Below, piece by piece: positions 31,227 to 42,135 of a stretch of 64,000 bases of DNA. Origin of the DNA: Anthostomella pinea (lineage: Eukaryota; Ascomycota; Sordariomycetes; Xylariales; Xylariaceae); contig CAUWAG010000010.1 in NCBI GenBank assembly GCA_963556695.1, forward strand, positions 6,324,001-6,388,000. Direction: 5' to 3'. The first letter of the stretch is position 1. Every line of letters starts with the position of its first letter. Below the pieces are notes generated by a model. The model was not told the origin of the DNA. It ran no database searches and saw only the letters and a list, made by a program, of their open reading frames with translations. Made by a program: the position numbers and the translations under genes.

Positions 31227-32303
31227 AGATAATGGACTACAATGTCTTTGGAGCGTAGGGCAATGTTTCGTTATAGCCTCCACGGTTGGACCTAGTAGTT
31301 AACAGGTAGTCGTTTGTTGGTGCTCTTTACAGTACCAAATGCCGTTGCTTCACATATAAATTTTGACCCAACTTGGCCTAGGAAATCACCATGACCAGTT
31401 CATCATGTACCTTCAAGCACATCCAAAGGCGGATACTCTAGAGCTGGTGGAAGTGCTGTTTCGTTTTCTGATGTACCACCAATATATCTTTTCTTTTGCT
31501 GGCAAATTGATTATGACTTATTGTCACGCGACATGACCCAAAGGTCAACATACATGTATCATGGACGTACGCAGTGTCAGAAGGACCTGCGCTGAGATCC
31601 GTCAAAAACCATATTACAACCTTACCTCCGGAATCCTATGAACGTCCTCTAGACGCCAGAATGTCCACTGACTCCTCGCTGCTTGCTAGATAAATGTAGC
31701 GATTTTCGCAAACCTCACATCCCCATTCCCAGCTGATCCAGGACGCCGACGTTGGCTTCGCTCGTTTCGTGGCTCCTTTCGATCAGAAGGACATCGTTCC
31801 TTACCGTCTGGTGTGGGTAGAGTCAAATCGCAGTTTCCTAACCGCCTGACCGTCGCGTCAGAAATACGTCACCAGATCAACCCCCTCCAGCTCTTTCCAT
31901 CTCAATAAGGACATCTTCCCGTCGGCAAGGCACCGATACGAATCGACCACGGGCAGGCAGCCCCTTGGGTCGGAGCCTGGCCGACTACAGTAGGAACGTA
32001 CCATGATCGTGAGCTACGCCGGAGAGCTGAGCTAACACCCCGCACCCCCAGAATGACCCATCAAACTAAGAAATAGCTGCGGAATAGTTCGTCGACTGTG
32101 TGGAGAAACAATGGGCCATGGCACCCGGTCTACGGAGAATGAAGACCGAAAAGCCGATGTGATGCTGGGGCGCCAGCATCCTGATCCATACTCCCAGTCC
32201 TACGCCTGGTCAAACCATCTCAAATGAATGCCCTCATTACCCGATTCTCCGAGGAAGACTCAAGAAGACATCAAAAATCCGGGGCGAAGTGACCACCATT
32301 GCA
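31227..32303. promoter_or_regulatory. Intergenic between transporter and regulator
   Basis: 1.08 kb, no gene seen. Contains the transporter terminator region and the regulator's promoter; no binding site assigned. Confidence 0.4.
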
Positions 32304-34729
32304 ATGGATCAGCCACCATCTGTGCAGACACCACCGACATCAACGACAGAGGAGACTCGGTGGGCAGCTGAAAACGCCGGCCGTATCCAACAGTATGAAG
32401 GCGTACGAAGGACGGGACCGGGGCGCAAGCCTCGCGCATGTAAGTGACCGACTGTCCGGCACAAGTAAAAGCCGTTGGAACTAAGCAGTAGATATAGGCG
32501 TGGAGTGCAAGAAGCAAAAGATGAAATGCGAGGTGCTACCGGGAGATACCAAATGCACAAATTGCCTGCGCCGGAATATCTCGTCCTGCATTTTCAAGAG
32601 AGTCATGATGGCCGAGACGTCGTCTGATTTGAATTCAACCGATTCTGCGCGTAGCTACGAGTATGTTGAGCCCTTGCCCCAGTGGATTGAAAACAGGGAA
32701 TAATCGAATCGCAGGCGCAAGATCGACTCGATGACAGAAGAGATCAGGCGCATGAGGGAATCGCTGGACATGTTGATCCGCCAGGGGACGGCAGTTTCCA
32801 AGCCGGAGCGGCCTCCCGCCATTGGCCTCCAAAACCAGGTCACGGTCGAGAGTGGTAGCAGCCCGGCAATCACAGCCCGGCCCCCGGGAGAGGAAGACAA
32901 CATGCGCATGGCCATGACAAGGGAAAACTCCCCGGATCCGGCGCGCAATGGCGAGCAGAGCACCGGTGGCTCCGTCAATGTTGAAGAGCCAATGGGAAGT
33001 CTGTATGAAGTCACGCGGCTGAGAAATATCCGTAGTAACCAGGCCAAGACTGCTCGTCCGCAAGCCCGTGGGAACAGGGAACTTAACGACTTCATTTCGC
33101 GGGGAGTCATTTCTCTGTCTGAAGCTGAGGATCTCTATCGGAGGTACGTCCGTCGAGGCCCAAGATGATCTGGACAGATGGCTAATCTGTATGATCAGCT
33201 TCCACACAAGCCTGAACCACTACTTGTGGGTAGGACTCGAGCAGACACACCCAAGCTTTGAGGCTATACGGCAGTCTTCCGAGCTGCTCACTGCCACAAT
33301 CTTGACAGTCACGGCTCTCCATATACCTACCAGTGCTGAGACATTTGATCAATGTTATAAGGAATTCCTGGCCTTGACCTCCAGTTCCATGTTCAGTCGC
33401 TACCATAGCATTGATGATGTACGCGCCTTGTGCATTGCCGCGTTCTGGCTCTCCGAAGGTACATCTCAGGCTTGCTCTGCTCGCACCTTGACTTTTGAGT
33501 CATCCACTGACTGAACATACACTTGTCTAGTCTCCTGGAAGCTTTCCGGCCATGCTATACGAATTGCGACTGAATTAAATGTCCACCAATCCTTCTCACG
33601 CGCCTTGGAAGGCGACAAGGAGCATTTCCTGAGGGCTCGCCTGTGGTACATGTTGTACGTTTGCGATCACCACTTCTCGATCGCCTACGGAAGACCTCCC
33701 ATGATCGCCGAGTCCCTGCAGATCCGCGAGCACGAGCTGTTCCTGCAGTCGCCCTTTGCCGATGCCCTGGACCGGCGCATCCTCTCGCAGGTGGCGCTGA
33801 TGCAGATCCTGACGCGCGTCTACGACCGCTTTGTCGAGCGCAAGGTGCCTCACCAGGACTACTCGACGGCCGGGGCCATGCTGAGCGATGACGAGGGTGG
33901 AGAAGACTTTGCCGACCTGCGCAACTTCAACCTCGAGATCGACCAGTGGCGGATGCGCTGGAACGCGCGGCAGGAGAACAACCGGTTCATCGGATCGTTC
34001 CCGCCCAAGGGCATTATCCTCTATTCGTACTTTGCTAAACTACAGCTCAACGCGCTGGCCATCCGGGGCGTGAGCCTATCGCAGGGTCGCCTGTCGACGG
34101 AACGCAAGGAGTTCGCCAACATGGCCATCTCGGCCGCCGCCAGCATCCTGACCTTCGTGCTCGAAGAAGAAGACATGCGCCGGGCCCTCGTCGGCACGCC
34201 GCTCTACGTGCACACCATGATCGCCTTTGCCTCCGTCTTCCTGATGAAGGTCGCCACCAAGTGGAACCGCATCATGGGTCTCAACGTCGAGTCCAACTAC
34301 GTCTCTCATCTCCTGGAGCGCATGATTGTGCTGCTGAAGAGTTCCGTCACGTCCGAGAGGCACCTCTTGTACCATATCGCGTCCGGTCTGGAGAAGATGC
34401 TGGAGAACCTGGGGAGGATTTCAAGGGGGCCACCGAAACAGGTCGACGAAAACATGGGGGTCGGTGTCTCTCCCGAGTCTGTCATCAGCTTCGGCCCCAT
34501 GGGATACGGCACCAGCCCGGGGAATCAAGCACCCGCGGTTGACAATCAGAATCACGGTTTTGCAACCGGTGAAGGCTTGAGCTGGGATTCATATACGGCT
34601 GGTGCAGGGCCGAGACACAACTTTTTGGACGACTTGGCCGTCATGAATGACAGTCTCATCTATGAAGCCTTTGGAAGCGACTCGGCAAATGATGTGTATA
34701 ACTTGTTGAATAGCCAGTTCTCATACTGA
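32304..34729 (+). CDS. Zn(II)2Cys6 transcription factor with fungal-specific TF domain
   Basis: Exons 32304-32439, 32498-32660, 32715-33143, 33199-33458 and 33531-34729 give 728 residues. The binuclear zinc cluster begins at about residue 46 (CVECKKQKMKC, then C-TN-C and a final C; spacing C-x2-C-x6-C-x8-C-x2-C-x7-C) after a basic RRTGPGRKPRA stretch. A short coiled coil follows (RKIDSMTEEIRRMRESLDML). The middle homology region contains ARLWYMLYVCDHHFSIAYGR and RPPMI, typical of the fungal_trans domain. The C-terminus is acidic/Asn-rich. It is flanked by the transporter (same strand) and a convergent acid-sugar kinase only 82 bp beyond its stop, which fits a pathway-specific activator. Target genes inferred from neighbourhood only. 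Confidence 0.9.
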
Positions 34730-34811
34730 GGTTGCCCGCGAATAATGACCATGGCTGAGCTATGTTCTCAATTCTCGAGGTCGAATAGTCCTAGTTTCAT
34801 TTGGGCACATT

Positions 34812-36254
34812 TCAGTTCACTCTCCAACCCTCTACAACATCATACAAGGTGTCGTTGGAGCCGACATTTCCAGGAAATACCACATATGGCAGGCCAGGCC
34901 ATTTGGCAGTTGGCTCGTCGCAGCGCCACAAGGGGACGCCCGGGGCTGCCTGACCTATGATGGCCGCCTTCTTCATCCTCAACCCCTTCGTCGCCATGTC
35001 TGACGACGTGATGCCGCCCTTTGCAATGACGTAGCGCGGCTTGGTCTTCAGGTCAACAAGGAATGACACCAGTGCCTTGGCTACGGTGGAGCCGATATCC
35101 AAGCTCTGAGCTTCATCGCCACCAGTAATGAGCTCACGGCTCGTCATTACTAACACATCCTGACCACGTTGGATTTCTTCCTCGGCGGTCTTGACGGCTT
35201 TTGCCATTTCGTCTCGAGCGCTGTCTTCCGATTTCAGAAGCGTGCCGACATCAATAACCACACTCTTCAAGTTGTCCCCACTCCTTGTCCTCAGAACATC
35301 TAGTTGCGCTGTCGTTTTGGGCACATATGAGCCAGCGATTATGAGCCCGCCAGCAGCCCCAGACAGATGGAGTTGCCTGGCTGAGACGGGAGGAATCGGC
35401 GCAATGCCGAGACGCGCGGAAACAAAGGCGGCTCCAGTCCGGAACAAGAACCTCTTCCCGTCGCTCGCGGCCTTGAGGAGTGCCAAGATGACCACGTCGA
35501 CGTCGGCCTCTGCAGCTGCATTGACTACGACGACGGTGCCCTTGGCGACGCTCTTGAGCTGCTCCAGCACCTTGCCCGACCCACCATTCCTGATGATGTC
35601 GAGACTGAGGCTCGTGACCCGGTCTTGAGGTATCGCGCCTTTGCTCTTCTCAACAACGTAGTCTCTCAGATTCGAGCTCTTGTACCCAAAAGTTGCGTCC
35701 TTGGCGAACGGGGTCTCGGCCGCTGGCACAAGCTCTTCTCCTTCTGCGACGTAATGCACATCGTCGATCGTGTACCGGCCGCCCTGCAGGAAGAACGGGC
35801 AGAGAAGCCAGGCGTCGGCCACGCCGAGCACGTCCTCTGCGGCCTCGGCCTCGAGGGGGAAGTGACCGCGCAGAGTGCTGTCGCCGCGGAGGACAATCTC
35901 AAAGGGCGTGCCTGTCTCGGCCGAGGCGGCCTTGAGGTTGGCGCATATCTCGGTGATCAGGGCTCGGGCTGGGCCTGGGTGCAGGGCCCGCGAGTTGGTC
36001 AGGATGAAGAATCCGCCGCCGCGCCCGGTGGCGCGGAACTCGGACACGAGGGTTGGCGTATCCCATACGGTAAGCACGTTGATGTCGTGGCAGGTCTGGG
36101 TGCCGGTCGGGTCGTCGTCGAGGGCGACTAGGATGGGAACCTTGGACTTTGGGTCGCGCAGAAGCGTCTGGACTTGAGATCGCAGGTCGGCTGGCGGTGA
36201 TGGAGGGAGGCTCGCCAAGGTCGACTTCAAGTCGAGGTGCGTGCTGGATGCCAT
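34812..36254 (-). CDS. Four-carbon acid-sugar kinase family protein (DUF1537/OtnK-like)
   Basis: Intronless, 480 residues. The N-terminal domain has ILVALDDDPTGTQTCHDINV (DDxTG sugar-acid binding loop), FILTNSRALHP, and RGDSTLRGHFPLEAEA. The C-terminal nucleotide-binding domain has VIAKGGITSSDMATKGL and a final FPGNVGSNDTLYDVV. These are the landmarks of the DUF1537 kinases that phosphorylate four-carbon acid sugars such as threonate and erythronate, feeding aldolase or decarboxylase steps. Typical partners in bacteria are a dehydrogenase and a 4-phosphate dehydrogenase. Here a dehydrogenase-like gene, an anion carrier and a regulator are within 10 kb. Converges on the regulator gene with only 82 bp between stops, so the transcripts probably overlap. 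Confidence 0.9.
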   Translation of the reverse strand: MASSTHLDLKSTLASLPPSPPADLRSQVQTLLRDPKSKVPILVALDDDPTGTQTCHDINVLTVWDTPTLVSEFRATGRGGGFFILTNSRALHPGPARALITEICANLKAASAETGTPFEIVLRGDSTLRGHFPLEAEAAEDVLGVADAWLLCPFFLQGGRYTIDDVHYVAEGEELVPAAETPFAKDATFGYKSSNLRDYVVEKSKGAIPQDRVTSLSLDIIRNGGSGKVLEQLKSVAKGTVVVVNAAAEADVDVVILALLKAASDGKRFLFRTGAAFVSARLGIAPIPPVSARQLHLSGAAGGLIIAGSYVPKTTAQLDVLRTRSGDNLKSVVIDVGTLLKSEDSARDEMAKAVKTAEEEIQRGQDVLVMTSRELITGGDEAQSLDIGSTVAKALVSFLVDLKTKPRYVIAKGGITSSDMATKGLRMKKAAIIGQAAPGVPLWRCDEPTAKWPGLPYVVFPGNVGSNDTLYDVVEGWRVN

Positions 36255-37013
36255 CTTCTCGTTCGATCAGGTTGGTAATGGGGCAGTGTCAAGGGGAGGA
36301 GATACGAGAGACATGGTGAGCCCCTCTCGAGGCGCCGACACGATGGGAGAGCTGCATTGCATATAATATGTCTCGTCGGATCCTTTTGGCTTTCCACTTC
36401 AAGTTGCTGTCATCCACTGGAGGGTTCGCTGAAGGTTGGCGGCTGAGGGGAACAAGCTAAAGGTTAGTGCCCATCCCCTTGCCCCCGCAGTCGACACGAA
36501 ATCCCGGTGGTTTTCCGATGCGATGCCGGGGCCCCACCTCCCCAATTCCCCAATTCCCCAATTCCCCTATTTCCCTATCCCGTATTCCCCAATTCTCCAA
36601 GTGCCGGCGCAGCACCGGATCTGACAAGCCAACCAAAGCAAGAGGGTGTCCTACCAAAACATCCGTCATTCGTGTATTGTGTTCTGTCACGAGTAGCTAG
36701 GATTCCTGGGATGAATCAACGCCCAGTTGCCCAAGCCGTATAGTGAATTTCTGTCACTAAAAGTAGCAAGCAATATCAACTTTGGCAGAATACATACCTC
36801 GTATTAAAAGATGATTAAGAAAGGAAGGCATTTATCTTCACGATGTGTCGCAAAACCGGGAGCTGCTCAGAAGAATTCTTTCGCGGAATCAATCTGGTAA
36901 TGATGGTCTCGGTAGCATTAATTCTTAGAACAACTAATAACTAAAATTACTGCTTATAAACTTGATTAGTACTCCCCTCCAGACCTGTTGACCACTGGCC
37001 AGTATAAGGAAGC
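36255..37013. other. Kinase promoter and transition to AT-rich DNA
   Basis: No gene. The right half grows AT-rich. Contains the CCCCAATT microsatellite listed separately. Confidence 0.4.
36539..36600. repeat. CCCCAATT-type microsatellite
   Basis: Degenerate tandem run of an 8-9 bp CCCCAATT unit, with CCCCTATT and CCCTATCC variants at the end. Confidence 0.8.
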
Positions 37014-37268
37014 CTATAAAGGGCGTCTACGCGCCCGCTTGCTGGCTTGCAAAAGTAACTCATCCGCATCGGCGTACCCCTCATCTCTTGTCGTGCGTCC
37101 AGTCGCCTCATCGTCGTCATCGTCGTCATCGTCATTGGCAAGCGCGTTCCGACCGCGCTTCCGTCCTCTTCCCTCACGCCTGTCTTTCAATCGGGTAAAG
37201 TAGTCGAGCTCCCTGACCCGAAGGACATCCCATATGTCCCCATACTTCTGGTCCCTAAGCCAGACCAC
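37014..37268 (-). pseudogene. C-terminal gene fragment with Asp run, cut by AT-rich block
   Basis: An 84-codon minus-strand frame with normal-looking composition: VWLRDQKYGDIWDVLRVREL, an RGRKRGRNA basic stretch, an Asp8 run (GAT/GAC microsatellite) and ASKRARRRPL end. Its upstream side runs straight into the AT-rich block at 37.3 kb, where no reading continues. Family not recognised; probably the surviving 3' end of a gene or element. Confidence 0.4.
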
Positions 37269-39745
37269 CTGGCGGTGGTCTTCCCCCCCCCTTCAAAATA
37301 ACGCGCTTTTTCGCAACGCGCGAGATCTACCGTTAACTCCTTTTTATTTTGCATAAGATTAACTATCCGTTCAAAAAATTTTAAGCTTATCGTTTTAAAG
37401 CTTTTTATTAAAAATTTGCTTAATATCAACACTTAATTAAGCGTATAAGTTACGATCGAAAAAATAATCGAAAAATGCTCGATGATTCAAACGTTAAAAG
37501 GTTAGTATTTTAATTAAAAGTATTTTAAAAGCCGAATTTTCGGTCGGTTAATACGTGTTAAAATAAATAAGACTTTTTAACCTTTTTTATATTTTTAAAC
37601 CCGTTTTAATGGATTAAGTCGTCGCGTAAAACTATTTATTATTAATAAGGCGTTTTTATTAATAAGCGTACTATATTATTACCGACAATGAACGTTCCTA
37701 AAGATTTAAAAAGATTCAAATTATCCGGTTTTAACGTTTTTATTTTAATATTAAAAGTTTAAAAAGCCGGTTAACCTTATATAAGCGTATAAATAACGTT
37801 ATAATAAAAATATTAACACTTTTCAACCGATTTAAGTTTTTAAATATTAAAAATATGTTTTAAAAAATATATATATATAGAATACTAATAAATAAGATAT
37901 TATAAAAAAGATAGATAATGATAAGATAATAATAAAACAGGTTTATTATAAATTTATATTAAATTTATATTAAAAATTAAAGTTAAAAGATTATATTAAA
38001 ATTTATCAATATTAATGCTCATACGATTTAGTTACTTATTATTTATCTGCAAAAAATATTTAATAATAATCCTTTTTTAGTAAAAATGACATTGAATATA
38101 CATGTTAATAATTTATTACATTTTTATATATAAACCAGATATTAAGGTTACGTTATAATATTTTAAAACTATCTTTAATATTATAATAATTATTAATTTT
38201 GAATAGTTATAAGAATTACACGTTGTAAATAATGCAATAAATGTCTTATTTATAAGATATAACTCGTATTTTAACCTTTATATTTATCATATATATCTTA
38301 ATTTCTAAATCTCGGGATTTATTTATAATCTAAACATCATTATCGCCGTTACGTTGCTATTTTTTACCTAATAATAACAACAATAATAATAATAATATAA
38401 AAGCTTATTATTTAACACTATATTTAAATAAATAAAGCTTAAAACCCGAAAAAGTACTTTTTAAATCGAATAACAAATTTTTCTTTAAATCCATACGGTT
38501 ATAAAAAAGAGAAGATAATAAGTAATAGAAAATAATACGTGCCGCTTTAAATAAAAGATTTAAGCTTTAGATTAACGGGAATTTTGAGAAAAAAGTAACG
38601 ACAAAATAAAGAAATATATAAAATTTTATAACGATAATTTAAATAACGATTACTTTAAATAGTTATTAAGATATACGCGAATCTGACATATTGGTGCCTT
38701 CGTTTAAATAGCCGATTCAGGTGTGATTTTAAGTGTATGTGGTGGAGGGGTTACGCTCTTAAAATCCTGGAACAAATTGTTATAATAATTTAATTAAGAT
38801 TCAAATTCAAGGTGTTTTTTTTATTAAAGATTTAATTTTGATCGAATGAAACTTAAATATTTTATCTATAGAAATTAAGAATCTAAATTATTAATTTTTA
38901 TTATTATTATTATTATTATAAAATACGTTTTTTTAAATATATATATAAGTTTTATGATAATTATATACTTATAGAATTAGAAATATTGATTTTTTATTAA
39001 AGTTTTAAAAGACTAATCTTTCAATTATTGAATGATTTTATTTGTTGGAAGAGGCTTGAACGATCAATGATAATACTCGAGTATTGGGTCAAGGTCATGA
39101 TGTTGCTGATGGTTGGATTGGGAAGTCTAGCTGGACCTGAAGGTCTGGCTAAGTGACCTCATAATCTGGTATCTAATCTCTTATCTAATCGTACATGTGG
39201 GTTCTGTATCGATGGTTTGACTGTGGAATCACATGGATCCAACATTATTGTTAATATAAAAAAAATATTTTTAATCAAATATATAATGTTATAAGCAATT
39301 ATATAATTATAAATAAAACCAAAAGCAACATTATTTCAATATATATAAAGCACTAAAATATCATATTGAAGAGGTAATAAAATAATATTATTTATATATT
39401 TGTTCAAAATTTTTAAATTTATAAATAAAAAACGTTCATTTTAAAAATAAACTATAAAAGATAAAAATATTTATAATTCGCTAAAAAAGCTTTTTTAAAA
39501 TAAGTTTCAATCTTCAATATAAATATATTTAAAAAAGGGAATTTTAAAACAAATATTTTTTAAAGAGCTTTTTTAAAAAGATTTTCTTTAAAAAATATAA
39601 TAATGAAAACAATAGTATATAAGAGAATAATGAGATAATCTATTTTTCTTATTATATATTACGCGTATTTTAGTTTTTATAGAATTTAACGTTTAGTTCT
39701 TAATATAAATAACGAAAAATTCGTTCGTTGTTGTATTAATTAGTA
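37269..39745. other. AT-rich, RIP-type gene desert (left block)
   Basis: About 2.5 kb of strongly AT-rich sequence with no ORFs, dominated by TA, TTA and ATA, interrupted only by a sharp-edged, GC-normal solo LTR at 39043-39244. Composition and abrupt borders are those of heavily RIP-mutated old repeats. No original element can be read. Confidence 0.8.
39043..39244. mobile_element. Solo LTR (copy A) with TTATT target duplication
   Basis: 202 bp with perfect 7-bp inverted ends TGTTGGA...TCCAACA and the 5-bp duplication TTATT on both sides (39038-39042, 39245-39249). It is about 90% identical to copy B at 58838-59041. GC content is near normal although the host DNA is AT-rich. Confidence 0.92.
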
Positions 39746-41507
39746 TTATAAGAGACGGCAAGGCCGCTTCCGGAAATGGCGGCTCGAACATGCCATTTCG
39801 GGCACCTGCCCTGTCGGGCAATTCTCGGGCGTGCAACCTCTCGCTGCTTTTCGCGCGCCCAGAAATGGGATCAACCCCTCATGTACCTCCCAAGTCCACT
39901 TGTACCTCTTCTTCCCTTTGCTCAGTTCAGACCACGCTACGACTGACTCCGTCACAGTCCTGTCTGTATTCCGAATAGCCTTCATTCATCAGTGGCATCA
40001 GTAGCCTCCAGCACATTTACACTCTGTAATTACCATCTGGCTTTATTATCAACTGCGCCATTACAGTATTACTTGTGACTCATCCTTGGCCTTTGAACTT
40101 GCGCGCTGTGGCTGCCTCATAAGTCACCGAATGGGCACTTCCATGAGCGCCAAGGGAAGCCAGGCCGTAAACCTGCCCAGTGAGAGACGGCACAAATGTT
40201 TGCGCCGTCACCTCATTACGGCCTTCACCGAACTGCAGAGGGCATGGATCCCTAAACCACCAGCTTGTGATGCCAAAAGCGAGCAACGGCAGCAGATTTT
40301 CCTCATCGGGTAACTAACTGTTCAGCTCGTAACTTGACCCAACATCCAATCGGACAAGGCCGAAGGGCCAGCGGCTCCCCCGATACCTGCAGCATGTCAC
40401 AGCGGCGATGGAGCTTAGTGAAAGGCAATAGTCATCTCAGACAGGGTGACCATCTATTAGGAAAAGTTTCTGGTCTCGATTCTCAACATCAGCAGGGGGT
40501 TCTTCCCTGCAAGCAATACGATGTATTAACGGATATTAATGGATGCTCACGAGGGTTAAAATGTCAACAAGGAAGGCTGGGAGGTATAACAGGGTGAACA
40601 GTATCTTGTTAGAGGCTTGTTTCTAAGGCATTTCATTGTCTTTGTTACTTTTGCTTGTAGTTTAAAGGGCGCTTTTGTTTGATAGACGTTGACATTATAC
40701 AGTGTGTATTCCTTGTCATACACGTTTAATTGGCGTGACTTTATTGGGAAAGACAAGTCAGTAGGTTGGTATCATGGGTCACGTGGTAGGCCGTGGCAGA
40801 ATAAGACCGGCAGAAAGGATACGTAAATCATTATGCCCGGCAGAATAAGATGGGCAGAAAAGGTACGTACTGTCATTATGCCCGGCAGAATAGGATGGGC
40901 AGAAAAGGTACGTACCTACGGCTAGGTGTGGCAGAATCGGTACGTACCTTGGTGGGGTTTGGCAGAAAAGGTACGTATCTGTCAGCGCAGATTCCACGAT
41001 ATCGGCAGACTATAACCACCACCTCATTGTGCGAGGCTGAGGGGAGGCGCTATTGCTTTGGCTTCACTACCTGCCTTTGACCCCTCCGCTACCCATTTAA
41101 TCATAACCACCTTTTATATCACCAATGTGCTTCCAGTTGGCAGGTAGGTTTTCAGATCAGCCGGTCTTGTCAACAAGTTTTTGTTTGAGTCACAAGCTTC
41201 TTTGCTCCTCTCCTCCCTTGATGTTACAACTACTAACTGGATGTGCGCATAGAGACTTAGCTCCAAATATCCTTCTCTATCAAACCGAATCCACACAACG
41301 CGTTACCTACGGACCTGCCCTCCGACACCCTCGATACTACCGCCGTCTACATTGCATCCACAACTCCGCTACTGTTTGATATGGACACTGCTAGCTATCA
41401 AACGGCAAGAGTTAAGGTCGCCGCTTTGGTTTGCTGTTTAAGTTGTGGTAAGTAGTACGACCCAGCACGCAGCCCTTGATAGCATCATTTCCTACACGCC
41501 AACGACG
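39746..41507. other. Left part of accessory island, no supported gene
   Basis: GC-normal sequence. Small frames at 39746-40313 and 40334-40597 on both strands lack recognisable features. Contains the 45 bp minisatellite at 40795. Confidence 0.4.
40795..40981. repeat. Minisatellite with 44-46 bp units
   Basis: Units starting GGCAGAATAAG at 40795, 40839 and 40884, followed by two shortened units at 40930 and 40961. Each contains GGCAGAAAAGGTACGTA or a variant, so a GTACGTAC palindrome recurs five times. Confidence 0.85.
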
Positions 41508-41828
41508 ATGGGACGTCAGTCCATACGGCAGTACCCGCCACGACCATATTGTCATTACGAGACCCTGCAGAACATTCGATTGACAGCAGTTGCCTTCTGC
41601 GATGGGCTTGCGGATGACATTGCCCCTTAGCTACTGGCCAGACTGCTGATGGCATTCGAAGTCCAAGAGGTCGACGTGGACGAGGCGATGGTATTGGCTG
41701 CTTCATCGTTTCGGAACGAGGCAGAATGGGTCTTGCAAGAGACGGCCCGGCACCCTGGCTGCAACCGGATCACCTGGTGGATCATGGACAATGACAGTGG
41801 CGATCCTACGGCAGATGTCAGCATTTAG
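41508..41828 (+). pseudogene. Broken small gene, unknown function
   Basis: A frame of 107 codons from MGRQSIRQYPPRP to DPTADVSI interrupted only by one TAG (41628-41630) between DDIAP and LLARLLMAFE. The stop sits where CAG would be expected, a RIP-type change. The part after the stop is helical and acidic (VDVDEAMVLAASSFRNEAEW). An upstream exon starting at the ATG near 41381 with a GTAAGT donor is possible. Family not recognised. Confidence 0.4.
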
Positions 41829-42135
41829 ATGATGGCATGCGTGGCATGGAATGGTGACAGCAACGGAGTAAAATGTATTAACACACGCGGTGCTCTTCAC
41901 ATCGTCAAATACTGCGCCTTGTAAACCGGCCCAAAAGTTAAGAGGTCACAGGCAGGAAGGGATAAGGTACTATCGTCGCTTATGCTGTTCTAAATATCAA
42001 GCACAAATAGCCCGCAAGCCGCTCGTTTTAAACACGCACTGCAATACTTATGTATGACTTTATGGTCATTTTCCTTGCTTCCTGACCATCTGATACTTTT
42101 TATTAAGGACGTCGAGTTGCTAAACTCAGAAACAG

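Noticed and set aside
24550..34729. Secondary-metabolite cluster (glycosyltransferase, transporter, regulator)
   Set aside because: No polyketide, peptide or terpene backbone enzyme within the window; the kinase and SAF oxidoreductase fit sugar-acid catabolism better.
35191..36177. Several plus ORFs opposite the kinase
   Set aside because: Antisense shadows of the DUF1537 kinase.
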